64,000 nt of DNA from an uncultured Brachyspira sp. (GTDB lineage: Bacteria > Spirochaetota > Brachyspiria > Brachyspirales > Brachyspiraceae). Where the stretch lies: positions 50,226 to 114,225 of the forward strand of contig NZ_CALXYQ010000005.1 of assembly GCF_944393015.1 (NCBI RefSeq), given 5' to 3'. A program made the position numbers and the translations under genes. Positions 18,860 to 30,642 of this stretch are shown in pieces. The notes under the pieces are model-generated. The model searched no databases. It saw only the letters and a list, made by a program, of their open reading frames with translations, and had not been told where the DNA came from. The number at the start of each line of letters is the position of its first letter. The first letter of the stretch is position 1.

Positions 18860-20694
18860 ATGAACAAACTCAAAAGCTTGAAAGTGAAAATACCCCTAAC
18901 AATCATTTCTGTAGTAGTAGTATTTATAGCGGCATTAATTGTAATAACTGATATAAAAGCTTCAGAAAGTCTTAAAAAAACAGCATTAGACGGATATAAT
19001 AATATTGTTTTCGGATATGCTTCTCTAATAGATACATGGTTTGATGAACAAATAATTATAGCAGAAACTTATGGATCAAATAAAGAATTAATGGATTATC
19101 TAAAAAGCAGAAAAAGAAGCAGCTTATAATAGACTAAAAAAAATACAGTCAATAAATAAATAAATATGCTATTAATATAGGATTAACTGATATCAATGGC
19201 AATATAATATTAGATTCTACTGATGAAAATTATATAGGTAAAAGCATTTTTGATTTCAATGCTGATTTAAAAGATAAATTAAATTCTGAGAAAAATACTA
19301 TCTTCTCCGAAGAAATAACAAAATCTTCTATAACAGATAATTGGTCTTTAACTTTAATTGAAAAAGTATTTGATGATAATAATCAATTAATAGGACATCT
19401 TTATATTATTTTCGACTGGGCTAAATTTAATATACAGCATGTAGAGCCTTTAGTTGTTGGAAAAACTGGCAATATGTTTATGATAGATAATAATTTAATT
19501 TGTAAGATACATAGCAAAACTCAATATATAAATATTTCAGCACCTTATGAATTAAAAGGAGGATTCGATTTAGGAAAAGGAGTTTTTCATTATGTTTGGG
19601 AAAATGAAAAAAGAGTATCATCTGTAATTACATTAAAAACTTTACCTTGGGTACTTGGAATATCAGTAACTGAAAAAGAAATTTATGAACAAAATCAAAT
19701 ACTTTTAATTATAATAATATCAATATCATCAGCAGCTATATTAATATTATCAGCATTTATATTCCTATTCATAAAATCTATAACAAAACCATTAGACATA
19801 TTAGTAAATTCAGCAAAAGAAATAGCAAGCGGAGATTTGAGAAACACAAAAGAAAGCATACATCGTGAAGATGAATTAGGAGAATTATCCAATGCATTTA
19901 CATATATGAGAAATAAACTAGTTGATACTATAAAAGAAGTAGAAGTTTCAGCAAACAATATCAGTACAGTTGCTAAAGGTTTATCCGAACAAAATAATAA
20001 TTTATCAAATAGAACAGAAAGTCAAGCAGCAAGTATAGAAGAAACTTCAGCATCTATGAATGAAATAACAGCTACTATAAAAGATTCTGCGGATAATTCT
20101 ATAAATGGAAATAAAATGATATTGGATGCAAAATATTCTATAGAAAATGCCGGAAATATAATCTTAGAAACTACTTCCAGCATAGAAGAAGTAAATGAAG
20201 CAAGCGGTAAAATAAAAGATATTACAAAAATCATTGAAGATATAGCATTTCAAACTAATATACTCGCTCTTAATGCTTCTGTGGAGGCTGCACGTGCCGG
20301 AGAACAAGGAAAAGGTTTCTCTGTAGTTGCAAGCGAGGTAAGAAATCTTGCTCAAACTACACAAACTTCAGTAAAAAGCATATCGGAGTTAATTGAAAAT
20401 GTATCTGATAAAATAGATAAAGCAACAGGAACAGCAAGAGAATCTCAAAAAATATTTGTAGATGTGCAAAATAAAATCAATAAAGCTTCAAAAATTATGA
20501 AAGATATAAGTCAAAATGCCGTGGAACAGCAGAATGGTGTAGATCAAGTAAAAATAGCCATTTCTCAAATGGATTCTGACACACAGAAGAATGCTTCTTT
20601 AGTAGAAGATGCAGCATCTTCAGCTAAAACATTGTTTAATCAATCAGAAAAGCTTATGGAAACTGTACATTTATTCAAGCTTCCTGTAAAATAA
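18860..20694 (+). pseudogene. methyl-accepting chemotaxis protein disrupted by two frameshifts
   Basis: The first 83 codons (18860-19108) match the start of the intact paralog at 16728 ([20 protein letters not shown]). The frame then breaks at an A5 tract (19111-19115), where removal of one A restores [14 protein letters not shown]. It breaks again at a tandem AATA tract (about 19151-19166), where removal of one unit restores [15 protein letters not shown]. From there the frame is open to 20694 through HAMP and the signalling domain [20 protein letters not shown]. An internal ATG at 19474 could express a sensor-less fragment. Both lesions are in simple repeats, so slippage (phase variation), decay or sequencing error are all possible. 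Confidence 0.85.
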
Positions 20695-20751
20695 TGCTTA
20701 ATATTGAAAACTATATATTTATACATTTGATATTTATTGATTTTCGTATAA

Positions 20752-21903
<1,152 letters not shown>

Positions 21904-21974
21904 AAAATTTATTAGTTTACATATTTTACAAAAAGTTGTATTATATAACATAAAATAATTAAGCGAGTTTATTT

Positions 21975-22796
21975 ATGGCAGGTAAATACGATAAGCAATT
22001 AGCTAAATATAATGATATTTTATCTAAAAAACCCAATGATCCTCATGCTTTAGCTATATTGGCTAGAATAGCAATTAAAGAAAATAGAATTCCAGATGCA
22101 GAAAACTATTATACTGCTATTTTACTTAAAATGCATAATCATCCCGAATCATTATATATGATGGGATTTATAAATATGAAAAGAAATAAACGTAGTACAG
22201 CTATTAATTATTTTAAAAAGCTCTTAGAAAATGGTAAAGAAAATGTATTTATATATGAATATTTATCTTCAATGGATAAAGATAATAGAAGAGAATATTT
22301 AGAAAAAGCATTGGAGTTATCAAAAAACATGAAAATAAACTCTAAAGATTATAAAAGATGTTCATATATAGCTTTTCAGTCTTATGCTTGGAAGGAATAT
22401 GATATATCTTTTGAATATGCAAATTTAGCTTATAATGCAAAGCCTACAAATGATATAATCAATCTATTGGGCTGTATATATCATCATAATGAAGATTATG
22501 ACAAGGCTCTTTCTCTTTTTCATGAAGTAAATGCTAATTATGAAAGCAAAAATCCTTATGTATTATGCAATATATCTTCATGCTACAATAAAAAAAATAG
22601 TAATAAAATGGCTATAAGATATTTAGAAAAAGCATTGGAAGTAAATAATAATGATAAGGTAATATACTATACTATAGGTTCTATATATGCTTCAACAGGA
22701 AATAAAAAATTAGCAATTGAAAATTTTGAACAAGCTTTAAAAATTAATGAGAATTATGAAGAAGCTAGAAAGGCTTTGGAGGCTATTAAAGAATAA
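21975..22796 (+). CDS. TPR-repeat protein
   Basis: The protein has 273 residues without a signal peptide. TPR-like helical pairs run along the whole length, clearest at 45-80, 140-175 and at the C-terminus (AIRYLEKALEVNNNDKVIYY, then KLAIENFEQALKINENYEEA). It is probably a soluble scaffold or adaptor. It follows tgt by 71 bases and precedes the 505-residue unknown gene by 100 bases, all on the plus strand, but no shared role is evident. Confidence 0.8.
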   Translation: MAGKYDKQLAKYNDILSKKPNDPHALAILARIAIKENRIPDAENYYTAILLKMHNHPESLYMMGFINMKRNKRSTAINYFKKLLENGKENVFIYEYLSSMDKDNRREYLEKALELSKNMKINSKDYKRCSYIAFQSYAWKEYDISFEYANLAYNAKPTNDIINLLGCIYHHNEDYDKALSLFHEVNANYESKNPYVLCNISSCYNKKNSNKMAIRYLEKALEVNNNDKVIYYTIGSIYASTGNKKLAIENFEQALKINENYEEARKALEAIKE

Positions 22797-22896
22797 TATT
22801 TTTATATAAAAAAATAAATAAAAAACTTTCAATATTAGTCAAATTAGTATATTATAAGTAACTAAAATATAGTAAAATGAATGGGGTATTGCAACT

Positions 22897-24414
22897 GTGA
22901 ATTTTTTCGATTATATAAAATACAATTTATTTAACATAAGAACTCCTGAACTAGTAGAAAAAATGCGTATGGAGGAGTATTCTGATAGAATATCCAAACA
23001 AAAATATAATTTTGTGGATTTAAAAACTAAATCATTAACAGTTACATGTGCAAAATTTATATTTGAAATGTATAAAGTAGTAGGACCTTTACTTAATCCA
23101 TTAAAAGAAGAATTTATAGTAAAAGACGGAAAACAATTTTCATATTATTTAATAGAAGTATCTTTCAGCGATGAAATGAAAGAATTATATGCTACTTTGA
23201 ATAGAGATTATATGATGTCTCAAATACAAAGCGGTAAAAACCCTAATGCTGTATTTAACGAAGTAAAAAATAATTTTGTAAAATTCAAAAAATTTATAAG
23301 CGGAGAAAGCGGAAAAGAGATAAATTTAACTTTCAATTTACTTAAAGATTTTGCTCAATTATCTAATTTTTATTTCTTTCTATTCTTAAGAGCTTTTTGT
23401 CCTTCATTTGTAGATGGCGCTTACAATTCTAATCCTCAGTTTAAACCTAGTTCAAATATGCAGGTGGTTGATGACTTAGTGAAATTGGATTATGCTGTAA
23501 ACTCTATAGTAATAAGAAAAGAATTATTATCCGCTTTAAAGGTTTTTCAGCAATATTTAGGAATGCCTGCTATACCTGAAAAAAATATTAAATCATTCTT
23601 AGCAAGAGTTAAATATCTTCAAACTCCTGATGTAATGCATGATATTATAGTTTATTTATTTAAAGATTTTACTTACAAATGCAGTATAAACCCTTCTAAT
23701 GTCAATATATTTGTAAATTACATAACTGATTTCACAAATAATTTGAAAAAGGATATGGACAGTATCGTTGCTGAAATTAAAAGCAGTAAAATTGCCGGAA
23801 TGAGAAATAAGATATTTAACGGTATAGAAATATTGAAAATGTCTAATGTTAATGAAGAGAAAAATGAACAGCTTGAAAAATTTGATTGTCCTATATTTTC
23901 ATGCGTAGAACCTCTTCAGTATATAAAAACATTTATTATAGAAATGTTTGATATGAATTACAAAGACCCGCTTAATGATATGTTTTTGGGGGCTGAATTT
24001 GTAAGCAAAGATAGAAATTCTCTAGGATTAGATGCTTTCTATATTTTAAATGATTCAAGAGAGATGATACAAAAGTTTGATACTATGTTAAGTCCTGAAT
24101 CTGAAAACTTTAAGCGTCTTAAAACTTGGTTAGTATCAAAAAATAAAGCAAATGCAAATAAAGATTTAATAGAAACTATGGTAAATAAAATTGATACTGA
24201 AGGAAATAAAATAGTTTTAAGTGTTTATAATTCTGTAATAGATTTAACTACTATAGTAAAAAATATTGTCGAAGACTGCAGAAATAATACAAAAGTAGAA
24301 ATTACGAATGCTAATAAAGTGCAGTATTTGCCTAAATTTAATCTTGATATAGCAAAAGATATGCTTGATGATTTTGATAACTTTATTGCTCTTATGAAAA
24401 ACTTCGTAAGATAA
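22897..24414 (+). CDS. unknown 505-residue protein, possibly DUF5312-like
   Basis: Start is GTG at 22897 behind GGGG at a 10-base distance; no ATG fits the N-terminus MNFFDYIKYNLFNIRTPELV. The protein is soluble, with no signal peptide or clear membrane span, and mostly helical. No catalytic motif was recognised. It resembles in length and character the spirochaete-restricted DUF5312 proteins, but that is a weak impression. It lies 28 bases before the flippase-like membrane protein gene and probably shares its transcript. Confidence 0.55.
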   Translation: MNFFDYIKYNLFNIRTPELVEKMRMEEYSDRISKQKYNFVDLKTKSLTVTCAKFIFEMYKVVGPLLNPLKEEFIVKDGKQFSYYLIEVSFSDEMKELYATLNRDYMMSQIQSGKNPNAVFNEVKNNFVKFKKFISGESGKEINLTFNLLKDFAQLSNFYFFLFLRAFCPSFVDGAYNSNPQFKPSSNMQVVDDLVKLDYAVNSIVIRKELLSALKVFQQYLGMPAIPEKNIKSFLARVKYLQTPDVMHDIIVYLFKDFTYKCSINPSNVNIFVNYITDFTNNLKKDMDSIVAEIKSSKIAGMRNKIFNGIEILKMSNVNEEKNEQLEKFDCPIFSCVEPLQYIKTFIIEMFDMNYKDPLNDMFLGAEFVSKDRNSLGLDAFYILNDSREMIQKFDTMLSPESENFKRLKTWLVSKNKANANKDLIETMVNKIDTEGNKIVLSVYNSVIDLTTIVKNIVEDCRNNTKVEITNANKVQYLPKFNLDIAKDMLDDFDNFIALMKNFVR

Positions 24415-24442
24415 ATATATTAAAAATTGGAAAATTTAAATA

Positions 24443-25465
24443 ATGAATAAAAATTATAAAACTATTATACAGGTAATAATAGGGATAGCTATAAGCATAA
24501 TTTGTTTATATTTTGCTTTCAGAGGAATAGATATAAAAGAATCTATAGAGATAGTAAAAAATATAAATATTCCATATTTTATAATTTCACTTATATTGAG
24601 TATAGTTATTATTGTGTTTAGAGGATTGAGATGGGAATGTTTTATTCCTTTAAAAAAGCCTATAAAAAAAAGAACAGTAGTAATGGCTACATACATAGGA
24701 TATATGGGAAACAATATACTTCCTGCTAAACTTGGAGAGGTAGCAAGAGCTTATATATTAGGAATGAAAGAAAATGTAAGCAAATCTGCATTGATTGCCT
24801 CAGTTGTTACAGAAAGACTTTTCGATGTTATAACAGGAGGAATTATATTAACTATATCTGTAGTATTTATACCTAATTTACCTGAAAAAGTTACTTATGC
24901 TGCTATTGCTTTATTTGTTTTATCAATAGTTGGTTTTTTGGTATTGATATTTTTGGTATGGCAAAGAGAATTTGCCCATAAAGTTTTTCATAAAATTTTT
25001 GGAATACTTCCTAAAAATATAGGAGATAAATTAATTGAGTTTTCATGCAATTTTATAGATGGAATAGGATTTAAAAATGATCCTAAGCATATATTTTTAA
25101 TATTCTTCTATACTGCTTTATATCTTGTAGGACAAATACTTACAATAAGTTTTTTGATGGCAGCATTTAATATTAAAGCTAGTCCTATAATAGCATTATT
25201 CATGTTTGCTGTAGGAGGATTTGGCTTTGCTGTACCTTCTGCCCCATCAGGAATAGGACCTTTTGAATGGGCTATTGTATTCGGACTTTCTCTTATAGGT
25301 ATAGAAAAAACTATAGCATTTCCTTATGCTCTTGTATACCATATGATGGGAATTCTACCTATAGTAATAATAGGATTCATATTCTTATTTATATTAGGAG
25401 TAGATTTAAAGACAGCTACTAAAGGCTATAATCAAACAGAAAACAAAGAACAAAGTAATGCATAA
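24443..25465 (+). CDS. LPG-synthase-TM/UPF0104 family integral membrane protein
   Basis: The protein has 340 residues with about eight membrane spans. The pattern FRGLRWECFIPLKKP, then TYIGYMGNNILPAKLGEVARAY in the first third and PSGIGPFEWAIVFG near residue 275 are typical of the lysylphosphatidylglycerol-synthase transmembrane region family (COG0392), which includes flippase-like proteins without a synthetase domain. It probably moves or senses a membrane lipid. The synthetase domain is absent. The gene converges on rsmG, with only 3 bases between the stop codons. Confidence 0.8.
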   Translation: MNKNYKTIIQVIIGIAISIICLYFAFRGIDIKESIEIVKNINIPYFIISLILSIVIIVFRGLRWECFIPLKKPIKKRTVVMATYIGYMGNNILPAKLGEVARAYILGMKENVSKSALIASVVTERLFDVITGGIILTISVVFIPNLPEKVTYAAIALFVLSIVGFLVLIFLVWQREFAHKVFHKIFGILPKNIGDKLIEFSCNFIDGIGFKNDPKHIFLIFFYTALYLVGQILTISFLMAAFNIKASPIIALFMFAVGGFGFAVPSAPSGIGPFEWAIVFGLSLIGIEKTIAFPYALVYHMMGILPIVIIGFIFLFILGVDLKTATKGYNQTENKEQSNA

Positions 25466-25468
25466 ATA

Positions 25469-26089
25469 TCATAAACTAGATATTATAACTATATGACGTT
25501 CTTTGTCTTTTGATTCTAGTTTCTTTATTTCTATATTATATTTATTTTTTTGTATATTGGCTTCTTTTAATTCCTCTTCTATTTTTTCTTTCTTGCCTTT
25601 ATACAAAACTAATTTTGATTTTTTTGTTTTTAGTTTATTAAATATTTTTAAAAGTGTTGCTATGTCTGAAAAAGCTCTTGATGTGATAGTGTCATACTTT
25701 TCTTTTATCTCATAGGCATTTATACATTTCACTTCTATGTTATTTAATTCTAATTTATCTTTAGCTAATCTTAAAAACTCAGCCTTTTTATTTTTAGATT
25801 CGCATAATGTAAATTTCTTATCATTAAACACAATGGCAAGCGGTATAGAAGGAAGTCCTGAACCTGAACCTATATCTATTATATTATCATAATCAGCAAA
25901 TATATCCAAAGCAAGAAGACAATCAGCAATATGATCATTAAAGAAATCTTCTATAGTTTTTGCCCCTGTAATATTAACATTTTTATTATAATCTATTACC
26001 AAAGAAGCATAGGCTATAAGCTTTTGTTTTTGATTTTCATTAATTTTTATACTACTTTTGATATTGTCTAATACTGAATCAAAATCCAT
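25469..26089 (-). CDS. rsmG: 16S rRNA (guanine-527-N7)-methyltransferase
   Basis: The protein has 206 residues. The SAM-binding motif is IIDIGSGSGLPSIPLAIV at about 68-85, with the upstream NVNITGAKTIEDFFNDHIAD segment and the acidic loop FTLCESKNKKAEFL. These are the RsmG/GidB hallmarks. It methylates G527 of 16S rRNA in the small subunit. The start ATG at 26089 is 2 bases after the stop of the exported-protein gene at 26092, so the two overlap in a tight operon. Usual partners mnmG and parA are not in view. Confidence 0.92.
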   Translation of the reverse strand: MDFDSVLDNIKSSIKINENQKQKLIAYASLVIDYNKNVNITGAKTIEDFFNDHIADCLLALDIFADYDNIIDIGSGSGLPSIPLAIVFNDKKFTLCESKNKKAEFLRLAKDKLELNNIEVKCINAYEIKEKYDTITSRAFSDIATLLKIFNKLKTKKSKLVLYKGKKEKIEEELKEANIQKNKYNIEIKKLESKDKERHIVIISSL

Positions 26090-26091
26090 AA

Positions 26092-26811
26092 TTACCAGCC
26101 TAATTTTTTAGCATCTTGTTTAGCTTTATCTCCAGCTGATACATTTGTAACATTATAACGAAGTTCTCTTTTATCAACTTTACTTTTCATTATAAACTCT
26201 TTAGGATAAGGTATATTATTAACAGTTGTATAAGAACCTAATTCTACATTGACAACATTATCCATAAAAGCAGTAGAAAAACTTCTTACTCTATAAGTAG
26301 ATGCTGAGAAAACTATAGTATCTACCCTATCATTATAACCTATTTCTAATGTATGCCAATTCTTTCCTAATGTGATATTACTGCTTATTATTTTTTTAGA
26401 TAAGTCTATAAATTTATAATCAAGTATATCAGCATAAACTTTAGGGAAACGCATAATAGGAGCTTCCAATGCAAATTCATCGAAATTTCTTTTTAAAGGA
26501 GCCTCTGCTTCAGGCAAATCTAATGTAAGACTATTATTATTAACCTTAGCATCAAATATAAGACTGCCTAAAAGTCCGTCAACAACATTCATATATTTAT
26601 TATTGCTGTTTTTATAATAATTAACAAGCATAGGCATTTGATCTAAATCATCACCGCTGTAAAAAGCTCCGCCTGATGAATATATACTTGTAAAAGGAGA
26701 TTTTGAGAACCTAGTAAAAGCCTCTTTCATCACTTCCTTTTCATTTTGACCAAATACTAAACTAGAAATTAATAAAAATATAATAAATATTATAGTATTC
26801 TTTTTCGTCAT
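26092..26811 (-). CDS. exported protein, possibly LolA-like
   Basis: The protein has 239 residues with signal peptide NTIIFIIFLLISSLVFG. The mature part is beta-rich with alternating hydrophobic strands (IISSNITLGKNWHTLEIGYN, TIVFSASTYRVRSF, PYPKEFIMKS). Size and strand pattern recall LolA/LppX-type lipoprotein-carrier folds, but no signature motif is certain. It is the gene immediately before rsmG and after the TPR gene at 26856, all on the minus strand. Confidence 0.6.
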   Translation of the reverse strand: MTKKNTIIFIIFLLISSLVFGQNEKEVMKEAFTRFSKSPFTSIYSSGGAFYSGDDLDQMPMLVNYYKNSNNKYMNVVDGLLGSLIFDAKVNNNSLTLDLPEAEAPLKRNFDEFALEAPIMRFPKVYADILDYKFIDLSKKIISSNITLGKNWHTLEIGYNDRVDTIVFSASTYRVRSFSTAFMDNVVNVELGSYTTVNNIPYPKEFIMKSKVDKRELRYNVTNVSAGDKAKQDAKKLGW

Positions 26812-26855
26812 TATTTATAAACCTCTTAAAAATAGATATAAAATATAAAACCTAT

Positions 26856-28793
26856 TTATTGTTTCTCTGTTAAACTTTCTATTCTGTCTTTTATTCTATT
26901 TTCATCATAATCGAATTCTTTTTTATATGAAGATATTGATTTTCTATAGTATTTAAGAGCATTTTTATAATCATTCTTAGCATAATAAGTATCAGCTATA
27001 TGAGCATATATTTCAGCTTTAGAATCATCATCTACATATAAAGCAGCTTTTAATAAGTTTTTCAAAGCATTATCATAATCACCTTTCTTATAATAAGCAA
27101 AACCTAAAGTGTCTATATAATGAGGAGAATTAGGCTCTAACTGAACGGCACTTTGAGAAAGTTTGATAGCTTTATCCAAATCACTGCCTAATGAAACCAA
27201 TGCCCAAGATAGACTATTCATATTTTCTGCTGAACTTGTATCCTGAGAATATTTATAATTAGCATATAGCAATGCTGAATTTGTATTATCTAATGCTAAT
27301 GATGTTACATAAGGAATATTTATTCTATAATCATTAGTATTTGATTTATTATTGCTAAAATATTCAAAATCTTCATTTAAATATTTATTAGCATTAACTT
27401 CATCATTATTCATTAACGCTGCATAAGCTTTTAAATAGCTGTAAGAATATTTTTCTTTTTCATATTTTTCAATAGCCTTTATTGCAAGTTCGCTTTCTCC
27501 TATATCGCTTGCTGTTAATACTAAAGATACTAATTCATTTTCTTTTATATTTTTATTATCCAAAGATAAATATTTATTTAACATCTCTTTTGATGACTGA
27601 AAATTATTTTGATTTTTAAACTCTAAAGCAGCCTGTAAATATAAATTATTAAATTTTCCGCTATTATCATAGCTAACTAAATTATCTATATGCTTAGGCA
27701 AAGCATCTATATTTTTTATCATTAAATAAAATGATATTATATCCATTTCAGAATTCATTTTATTTTCTTTATTTCCTATTGAATAAATCATTTTATAATA
27801 TGCCTGTATAATATCTAAATCTATTTCCCTTCTATCTAAATCAGTTTCAATGATATTAAGAGCATTACTATATCCTGAACTTTCTGCTTCCGAAATGATA
27901 GATAATATCTTAGGAGTATTAGGATTTGCTGGGTCTATTTCTTCAAATAAAGCATCATCATATTTATCAGACATAAAACTTAAATATGCACTTAAAAACA
28001 ATCCGTCTTCTATATCCATACTATTAGAATAGGCTTCATTATATTTTTCTAAAGCCTGATAACTCTTTACTATTCCATAAGAAGCAGTATATTTATCAGC
28101 CGGAGATAATTGAACATTTTGAAGTTTATTGAATCTGCTTATAGCACTGGAGAATCTGCTTAAATAGAATTCGCTCATACCATAATAAAAATTATAATAA
28201 CTTAAATAATTGTTATTATTACTTGGCTTTTTAGTTTCATCTACTTTAGAAAAATAATATACAGCTTTCTCAAGTTCTCTTTTTTGATAATAAGTATAAC
28301 CTAATAATATTAAAACATCATTATTAGAATTATCTATTTCATAAGCATATTCTAAATAATATCTAGCCTTATCTACATTATTCATTATGAATATATTTCT
28401 TTCAGCAGCTTTAAACAATATATCGATATCTTCAGGGGAGTCAAAAACTAAACTATCATAGATTTTAGAACTTTCATAATATTCTCCCAAAGCTTCATGA
28501 GTTTCAGCTAATGTTATATATATCTCTTTATTTTGTACATATTTAACAATTTCCTGAAGTATCACTTTGGCACTTTCCAAATCTTTTACAGTTTGTTCTG
28601 TTAAAGTTTTACTTGCCAAAGCACGCTCTTTATAATATAAAGCTAAACTATATGCAGCTTTTGCCTCTTCTTCGCTTTTTATATATTGAGAATCTTTAAA
28701 GACATTTTCATCTTCTTTATTTGACTGCGAAAATAAATTAAATGCACTAAATATAAAAATTGCCAATACAATACAAATTTTTCTGATAAACAT
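26856..28793 (-). CDS. large exported TPR-repeat protein
   Basis: The protein has 645 residues with signal peptide IRKICIVLAIFIFSAFNLFS. TPR units are spread through it, clearest at 95-190 and in the last 150 residues (AIKLSQSAVQLEPNSPHYID, then YYKKGDYDNALKNLLKAAL and AKNDYKNALKYYRKSI). It is probably periplasmic or outer-membrane associated and may act as an assembly scaffold. It is 44 bases upstream of the LolA-like gene on the same strand. Confidence 0.8.
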   Translation of the reverse strand: MFIRKICIVLAIFIFSAFNLFSQSNKEDENVFKDSQYIKSEEEAKAAYSLALYYKERALASKTLTEQTVKDLESAKVILQEIVKYVQNKEIYITLAETHEALGEYYESSKIYDSLVFDSPEDIDILFKAAERNIFIMNNVDKARYYLEYAYEIDNSNNDVLILLGYTYYQKRELEKAVYYFSKVDETKKPSNNNNYLSYYNFYYGMSEFYLSRFSSAISRFNKLQNVQLSPADKYTASYGIVKSYQALEKYNEAYSNSMDIEDGLFLSAYLSFMSDKYDDALFEEIDPANPNTPKILSIISEAESSGYSNALNIIETDLDRREIDLDIIQAYYKMIYSIGNKENKMNSEMDIISFYLMIKNIDALPKHIDNLVSYDNSGKFNNLYLQAALEFKNQNNFQSSKEMLNKYLSLDNKNIKENELVSLVLTASDIGESELAIKAIEKYEKEKYSYSYLKAYAALMNNDEVNANKYLNEDFEYFSNNKSNTNDYRINIPYVTSLALDNTNSALLYANYKYSQDTSSAENMNSLSWALVSLGSDLDKAIKLSQSAVQLEPNSPHYIDTLGFAYYKKGDYDNALKNLLKAALYVDDDSKAEIYAHIADTYYAKNDYKNALKYYRKSISSYKKEFDYDENRIKDRIESLTEKQ

Positions 28794-28885
28794 ACTAAAT
28801 ACTGCTCCGTAATTTAAAGTTTACATAATTTTAATATATATCGATACAAAACACAAGACTTTATATTTTAAATATAATACTTTAT

Positions 28886-29887
28886 TTATTCATTATTTGC
28901 AGAACTTTCGGATTCGCTTTGTACTGATTCTATTGTAAATACTTTTTCTAATAAATCTTCTAATCTTTTATTAGTATAGTAATCAGCTTTTACTTTTGCC
29001 ACTATCTCTAAAGTATTTTTCCTAGGAATTTTAACAGTCTCACCCATAAATATATTATAATTACTCTTCATAAGTTTTATACTTTCATATCCCATAAGAA
29101 CAGCAACCAAACAAAAATGTCTATAACCAGATGCTTTTTTATCTATTGACATAATATATTCTATAGAATTTCTAAACTCAGACATAGCTGATTCTACCAT
29201 CTTTACTAATATTTCCATAGATTTATCCATATAAGCACCATCTTCAAAATACGGTGCAGGATTCTCATTTTCAAATAAACTTATAGGCCAAAAAACTCTT
29301 TTCTCTTCATAATCTAATTTGGCATCTTTAATAATATTAACTTTCTGCAAAAATCTTCCAAAACTCTTAGCTTTTTCTCTATCTAATTCTATATTATCCA
29401 ATATCTTTGCAAGCTCAGTAAGATAAAGCCCTACAGTACCAGCAACATAATAGCAATAATCATCTAAATCTTCAAATGTTGATATAGTATGATCCTGATA
29501 ATAAACCATACCATAACCCATTTCCCTTAAATATGAAATAGAGATATTTTTTATTTCCTGCTTAAAAGTGAAAAAAGATTTTAACACAATATCTATATTT
29601 TCTATTAACACTTTATCATTTTCATTTACAGAATGCGATATAACTACATTCTTAAAATTTTCTAAATTATCAATATTTTCTGTTTTTAATATATTTATAA
29701 AAGCAGTTATTAATGTTTCTTTATCTTCAGCAGTATGAGTAGAATCTTCTATTGTGTCTATTATTCTAGCAAGCAAATACTGAACTTCAACTTTATTTTT
29801 TTTATTTTTATCGAGTAATGGTATAGTTAAAGCAAAGCTTCTTGAAACTAAGTCTAGTAAATATTTCGTATTAATTTTTGTTGCCAT
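28886..29887 (-). CDS. squalene/phytoene synthase family protein
   Basis: The protein has 333 residues. The first Asp-rich motif DTIED (DxxxD) lies in YLLARIIDTIEDS. DDYCYYVAGTVGLYLTEL is a family hallmark, and the second motif DAKLD lies in LQKVNIIKDAKLDYEE. These bind two prenyl-diphosphates through Mg2+ for head-to-head condensation. Both motifs are intact, so it is likely active; product (squalene, hydroxysqualene or phytoene) cannot be told. The C-terminus carries a Ser/Glu-rich tail. ispF lies 16 bases away upstream on the same strand, which links it to isoprenoid metabolism. Confidence 0.8.
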   Translation of the reverse strand: MATKINTKYLLDLVSRSFALTIPLLDKNKKNKVEVQYLLARIIDTIEDSTHTAEDKETLITAFINILKTENIDNLENFKNVVISHSVNENDKVLIENIDIVLKSFFTFKQEIKNISISYLREMGYGMVYYQDHTISTFEDLDDYCYYVAGTVGLYLTELAKILDNIELDREKAKSFGRFLQKVNIIKDAKLDYEEKRVFWPISLFENENPAPYFEDGAYMDKSMEILVKMVESAMSEFRNSIEYIMSIDKKASGYRHFCLVAVLMGYESIKLMKSNYNIFMGETVKIPRKNTLEIVAKVKADYYTNKRLEDLLEKVFTIESVQSESESSANNE

Positions 29888-29903
29888 ATATTGTCCCTAA
29901 GTT

Positions 29904-30380
29904 TTATTTTGTTTTTTTAAGTAAAGATACACAATGAACTGCTATGCCTTCTCCTCTGCCTATAGAATCCATTTTTTCATTAGTCTTAGCTTTTATCGAA
30001 ACATTTTCTATATCAGTTTTAAGAATTTTGGATAGATTTTCTCTCATAGTGTCTATATATTTTCTTAATTTCGGTCTTTCTAATATAATTGTAATATCAG
30101 TATTAGATATTTCATAATTTTTTTCTTTCATAATTGAAACTGTTTTTTCCAACAATACTATAGAAGAAATATCTTTATATTGCTCATCATTATCAGGAAA
30201 ATGACTTCCTATATCTCCAAGTGCCAATGCTCCTAATACAGAATCTATCAAGGCATGAATAACAGCATCTGCATCTGAATGACCTTTTAACCCCAATTCA
30301 TAAGGAATTTCTATTCCTGCCAATATCAATTTACGATTCTCTGCAAATATATGTGAATCGTATCCGTATCCTATTCTCAT
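29904..30380 (-). CDS. ispF: 2-C-methyl-D-erythritol 2,4-cyclodiphosphate synthase
   Basis: The 158-residue enzyme forms MEcPP in the MEP isoprenoid pathway. The metal-binding motif is GYGYDSHIF (Asp8 and His10), with LKGHSDADAVIHALIDSVLG supplying the third His and the conserved loop. Further signatures are DIGSHFPDND and the C-terminal KAKTNEKMDSIGRGEGIAVH. Length is standard. It is probably co-transcribed with the squalene/phytoene synthase-like gene downstream; ispD is not adjacent. Confidence 0.97.
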   Translation of the reverse strand: MRIGYGYDSHIFAENRKLILAGIEIPYELGLKGHSDADAVIHALIDSVLGALALGDIGSHFPDNDEQYKDISSIVLLEKTVSIMKEKNYEISNTDITIILERPKLRKYIDTMRENLSKILKTDIENVSIKAKTNEKMDSIGRGEGIAVHCVSLLKKTK

Positions 30381-30642
30381 TTACTAATATCCTCAATTAT
30401 ACTCTTTAAATTATACTAAAATAGATTAATTTGTCAAATTATTTTATATAGTGTAATTCAATGCATATTCATTAATTATATAAATTTCAAACAAATAATT
30501 AAGTATGATTTGTATAATAAACTATAAACCCTATTTGTATCTAAAATAAAAAGAACTAAAATTTACATATATTAGTTGAATGAACATAAAAAATTTATAT
30601 AATTCTATACATAGAAAAATATAAAATATATGGAGAAAGAAA

